A DNA stretch of 64,000 nt from Aristolochia californica (lineage: Eukaryota > Streptophyta > Magnoliopsida > Piperales > Aristolochiaceae). The stretch lies in assembly GCA_029961685.1 (NCBI GenBank), contig JARWKL010000004.1, forward strand, positions 22,883,610 through 22,947,609. Direction: 5' to 3'. Below, piece by piece: positions 61,965-64,000 of this stretch (the stretch's first letter is position 1; every line of letters begins with the position of its first letter). The notes beneath the pieces were generated by a model. The model searched no databases. It worked only from the letters and a program-made list of their open reading frames with translations, and had not been told where the DNA came from. The position numbers were made by a program, and so were the translations under genes.

Positions 61965-64000
61965 ATATATAAAAAATCAAAAGAGTATGTAATCCCTAAA
62001 AATTACAAACACTTTTTTGAATTATCTCTCTCTACATTTGTGCAATGTGCATTTCAATTTTAGACGTACACCTTTTTATTAAATGGAAATTTGAGTTCTC
62101 ACTTTCCCTTCATCTCTCATAAACAAAAAAAAGAGATAAAAGGCTAATAGATAAGAACAAAATGAAAATTTGAGACTTTATGTATGGAAAGAATACCAAG
62201 AAATAACAAATGTAAGTGAAGAAAATTTATTCACACACCACAAATGAACACAAAAGTTTTGTTATCCAAGTTTGGGAAATTCCACTAGTTCAACCCTAAT
62301 AGATTGGAATTTTATAAGAAAGAGATTTTTCTAGACATGTTTTAAAAAATGGAAATGCATGCTTGAACCATGTTAAAGATGCAAATGACCTATGGATCCA
62401 AACCTTTTAAAGACAATAACATTAAATTCTCGAGAACACGTGCGGTGGGATATTTAAACAAGTCAAACAAGCCATTATTTTGCCCATTTATAAAAAGCTG
62501 ACTTAACGATCATAGATAATTATAAAGTGATTTACCAAGCGTAATGGGTTCTATTTTTGAAGGAATAACTTATGGATTGGGAGTCAACACTCAATTAAAA
62601 ATCCCCAGCTATCCCCTTTTCCCAACGATTGCAAAACCTAATATATGAAAACTAAAAAGAGTTTACCATCCTGAAAAATTACAGACACTTTTTTAATTAT
62701 CTCTCTCTACATTTGTGCATTGTGCATTTCCATTTTAGATGTATACTTTTTTCTTAAATCAAAACATGATTTTTCACTTTCGTTTCATCTTGTAAGCTAA
62801 AAACGAGATAAAAGGCAAAAATTGATCACAACAAAACAAAAATTTTAGAGTTTATGTATGGAAAAAATATTTAAAGCAATAACAAATATAAGTAAAGAAA
62901 ATTTATTCACACACCATAAATGAACACAAAATGTTTTTTATCCAAGTTTGGCAAATTCAACTAGTTCAACCCTTCTAGCTTGGAATTTTATAAGAAAAAG
63001 AGTTTTCTACACATGTTTTAAAAAATGGATATGCATGCTTGAAACATGTTAAAGATGCAAATGACCAATGGATCCAAACATTTTAAAGAGAATAACATTC
63101 AATTCTCAGGTGAACGTGCGGTGGGATATTTACTCGAGTCAAAGAAGCCACTTTTTTGCCCTTTTACTAAAAGCTGACCTAATGATCATAGATGATTGTA
63201 AAGAGTTTTATCTTTCATAACGGGCTATATTTTTGTAAGTAATGATTTGGATCGGGAGTCAACACTGAGTTAAAAATCCCCCACCTCCCCCTTTTCCCGA
63301 CGATTGCAAAACCGGATATATAAAAACTAAAAACAGTTTACGACCCTGAAAAATTACTGACCCTTTTTGGAATTATCTCTCTCTACATTTGTGCATTCTG
63401 CATTTCAATTTTTGGTATATACTTTTTTCTTAAATCAAAACTTGAGTTTTCACTTTCCCTTCATCTCGTAAGCAAAAAAAGAGATAAAAAGCAAATACAT
63501 CACAACAAAATGAAAATTTTAGAGTTTAAGTATATAAATAATTTAAAGCAATAAAAAATTTAAATAAAGAAAATTTATTCACACACCACAAATGAACACA
63601 AAAGTTTTTTTATTCAAGTATGGGAAATTCCACTACTTCAACCCTAATGGCTAGGAATTTTAAAAGAAACATATTTTTCTACACATGTTTTAAAAAATGG
63701 ATATGCATGGTTGAAACATGTTAAAGATGCAAATGACCTAAGGATCCAAACCTTTGCAAGAAAATAACATTGAATTCTTGAGTGAACGTGGGGTGGGATA
63801 TTTACCTGAGTCAAACAAGCCATTATTTGATATACAAAAAGTTGCGCTAACGATCATAGAAGATTGTAAAGTGATTTATCATGCGTAGCGGGCTATATTT
63901 TTTTAAGCAATGACTTATGGATTGGGAGTCAACACTCAGTTAAAAATCCCCCCCCTCTTTTCCCAAGGATTGCAAAATCAGAAATATAAAAACAAAAAAA
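61965..64000 (+). repeat. J-K-L-M series, copy 3 (runs off the window)
   Basis: J 61965 (AGATAAGAACAAAATG, GAATACCAAG), K 62635 (TCTAGCTTGG at 62974), L 63310 (TTTACGACCCTGAAAAATTA, TATATAAATAATTTAAAGC, AAACCTTTGCAAG). The start of M at about 63965 (AATCAGAAATATAAAAAC) is cut by the window end. J's opening bases resemble H, so an H/J exchange is possible. Confidence 0.8.

Larger units (their letters stand above)
1..64000. repeat. Satellite DNA array, ~673 bp monomer, fills the window
   Basis: Every part of the window can be laid against one monomer of about 673 bp. In order from a GGATCC landmark, a monomer holds: the landmark; a GTGCGGTGGGATATTTACCC segment; a GATCATAGATGATTGTAAAG segment; GGAATGACTTATGGATTGGG; a C-rich tract; TATATAAAAACTAAAAAGAG; a CTCTCTCTACATTTGTGCAT segment; CTTTCCCTTCATCTCGTAAA; an A-rich run with AGAGATAAAAGGC; AATGAAAATTTTAGAGTTTA; CACACACCACAAATGAACAC; AGTTCAACCCTAATAGC; and a dyad around ATGCATGC before the next landmark. 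94 landmarks were found and most spacings are 670-677 bp. No unique sequence or mobile element interrupts the array, and both window ends fall inside monomers. The type of organism and the chromosomal site are inference. Confidence 0.97.
36370..64000 (+). repeat. Complex higher-order repeat array (types D to O)
   Basis: Shared spellings are AAATTCTCAAGTGAACG and GATTGCAAAACCTG. Approximate monomer starts and types: D 36370, E/I 37050, F 37725, G 38370, I 39045, F 39715, G 40393, H 41055, I 41735, F 42408, G 43080, J 43755, K 44420, L 45100, M 45745, F 46425, H 47095, I 47675, N 48345, O 49020, D/F 49695, G 50240, H 50915, I 51560, N 52220, O 52895, D 53570, E 54250, F 54920, G/J 55590, K 56605, L 57285, M 57955, F 58630, G 59310, H/O 59980, D 60655, E 61325, J 61965, K 62635, L 63310, M 63965 (cut by the window end). 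A common underlying order, F-G-H-I-N-O-D-E-F-G-J-K-L-M, explains most of it if monomers were lost or duplicated. Type letters are mine. Confidence 0.8.

Noticed and set aside
1..64000. CCCTAAA in each monomer, like the plant telomere repeat complement
   Set aside because: It occurs once per monomer (CAATCCCTAAAAATTAC) and never as a tandem run. A single 7-mer in A+T-rich DNA is expected by chance and gives no evidence of a telomere or of a plant.
1..64000. CRISPR-like regular repeats
   Set aside because: The repeats are about 673 bp, contiguous and diverged, without spacers. There are no cas genes. This is satellite DNA.
1..64000. Transposable element or LTR insertion in the array
   Set aside because: All landmark gaps longer or shorter than a monomer are explained by deletions or duplications of monomer sequence. 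No terminal repeats, target-site duplications or element proteins were seen.
1..64000. CENP-B box in the monomer
   Set aside because: I looked for the TTCG....A..CGGG pattern and did not see it in the conserved parts of the monomer.

Overview
The whole 64 kb window is one uninterrupted tandem array of an A+T-rich satellite DNA (roughly 70% A+T by eye). The repeat unit is about 673 bp. I located 94 copies of one landmark, a GGATCC-like site. Most neighbouring landmarks are 670-677 bp apart, and nearly every exception is explained by a visible internal deletion or duplication. I found no protein-coding gene, RNA gene, transposable element, CRISPR array or other non-satellite sequence. Open reading frames reach only about 103 codons and are chance frames inside the repeat. 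A long array of this kind points to a eukaryotic nuclear genome, in heterochromatin such as a centromere, pericentromere, subtelomere or interstitial knob. Unit length and base composition fit many plant satellites, but the sequence does not identify the species, and I do not recognise the family by name.

Layout. (1) 1-19103: forward monomers of subfamily I, including a four-monomer series near the start that recurs about 9.7-10.3 kb downstream. (2) 19099-24966: a block of about 5.9 kb in the opposite orientation, joined at each end through a 5-bp overlap (CTCTA on the left, GGAAT on the right). (3) 24962 to about 26390: two more forward subfamily I monomers. (4) About 26390-36370: a higher-order repeat of three monomer types (A-B-C, about 2.0 kb per unit) with two in-register chimeric monomers. 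(5) About 36370-64000: a longer and more complex higher-order array of about ten to twelve monomer types (called D to O here). In it, the series J-K-L-M appears three times, H-I-N-O-D twice at an offset of about 3.88 kb, and I-F-G three times. The array runs off both ends of the window.

The biology here is repeat evolution: unequal exchange in register, local amplification, gene-conversion-like patches, two inversion junctions and many small deletions, several between short direct repeats. Conserved elements in the monomer could matter functionally: a spaced dyad around a GCATGC core, a TATATAAA box, a match to the Pol III B-box consensus, and a C-rich tract whose complement is G-rich. None has direct evidence of function. 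Monomer types and boundaries were assigned by eye; boundaries marked 'about' may be off by a few tens of bases.
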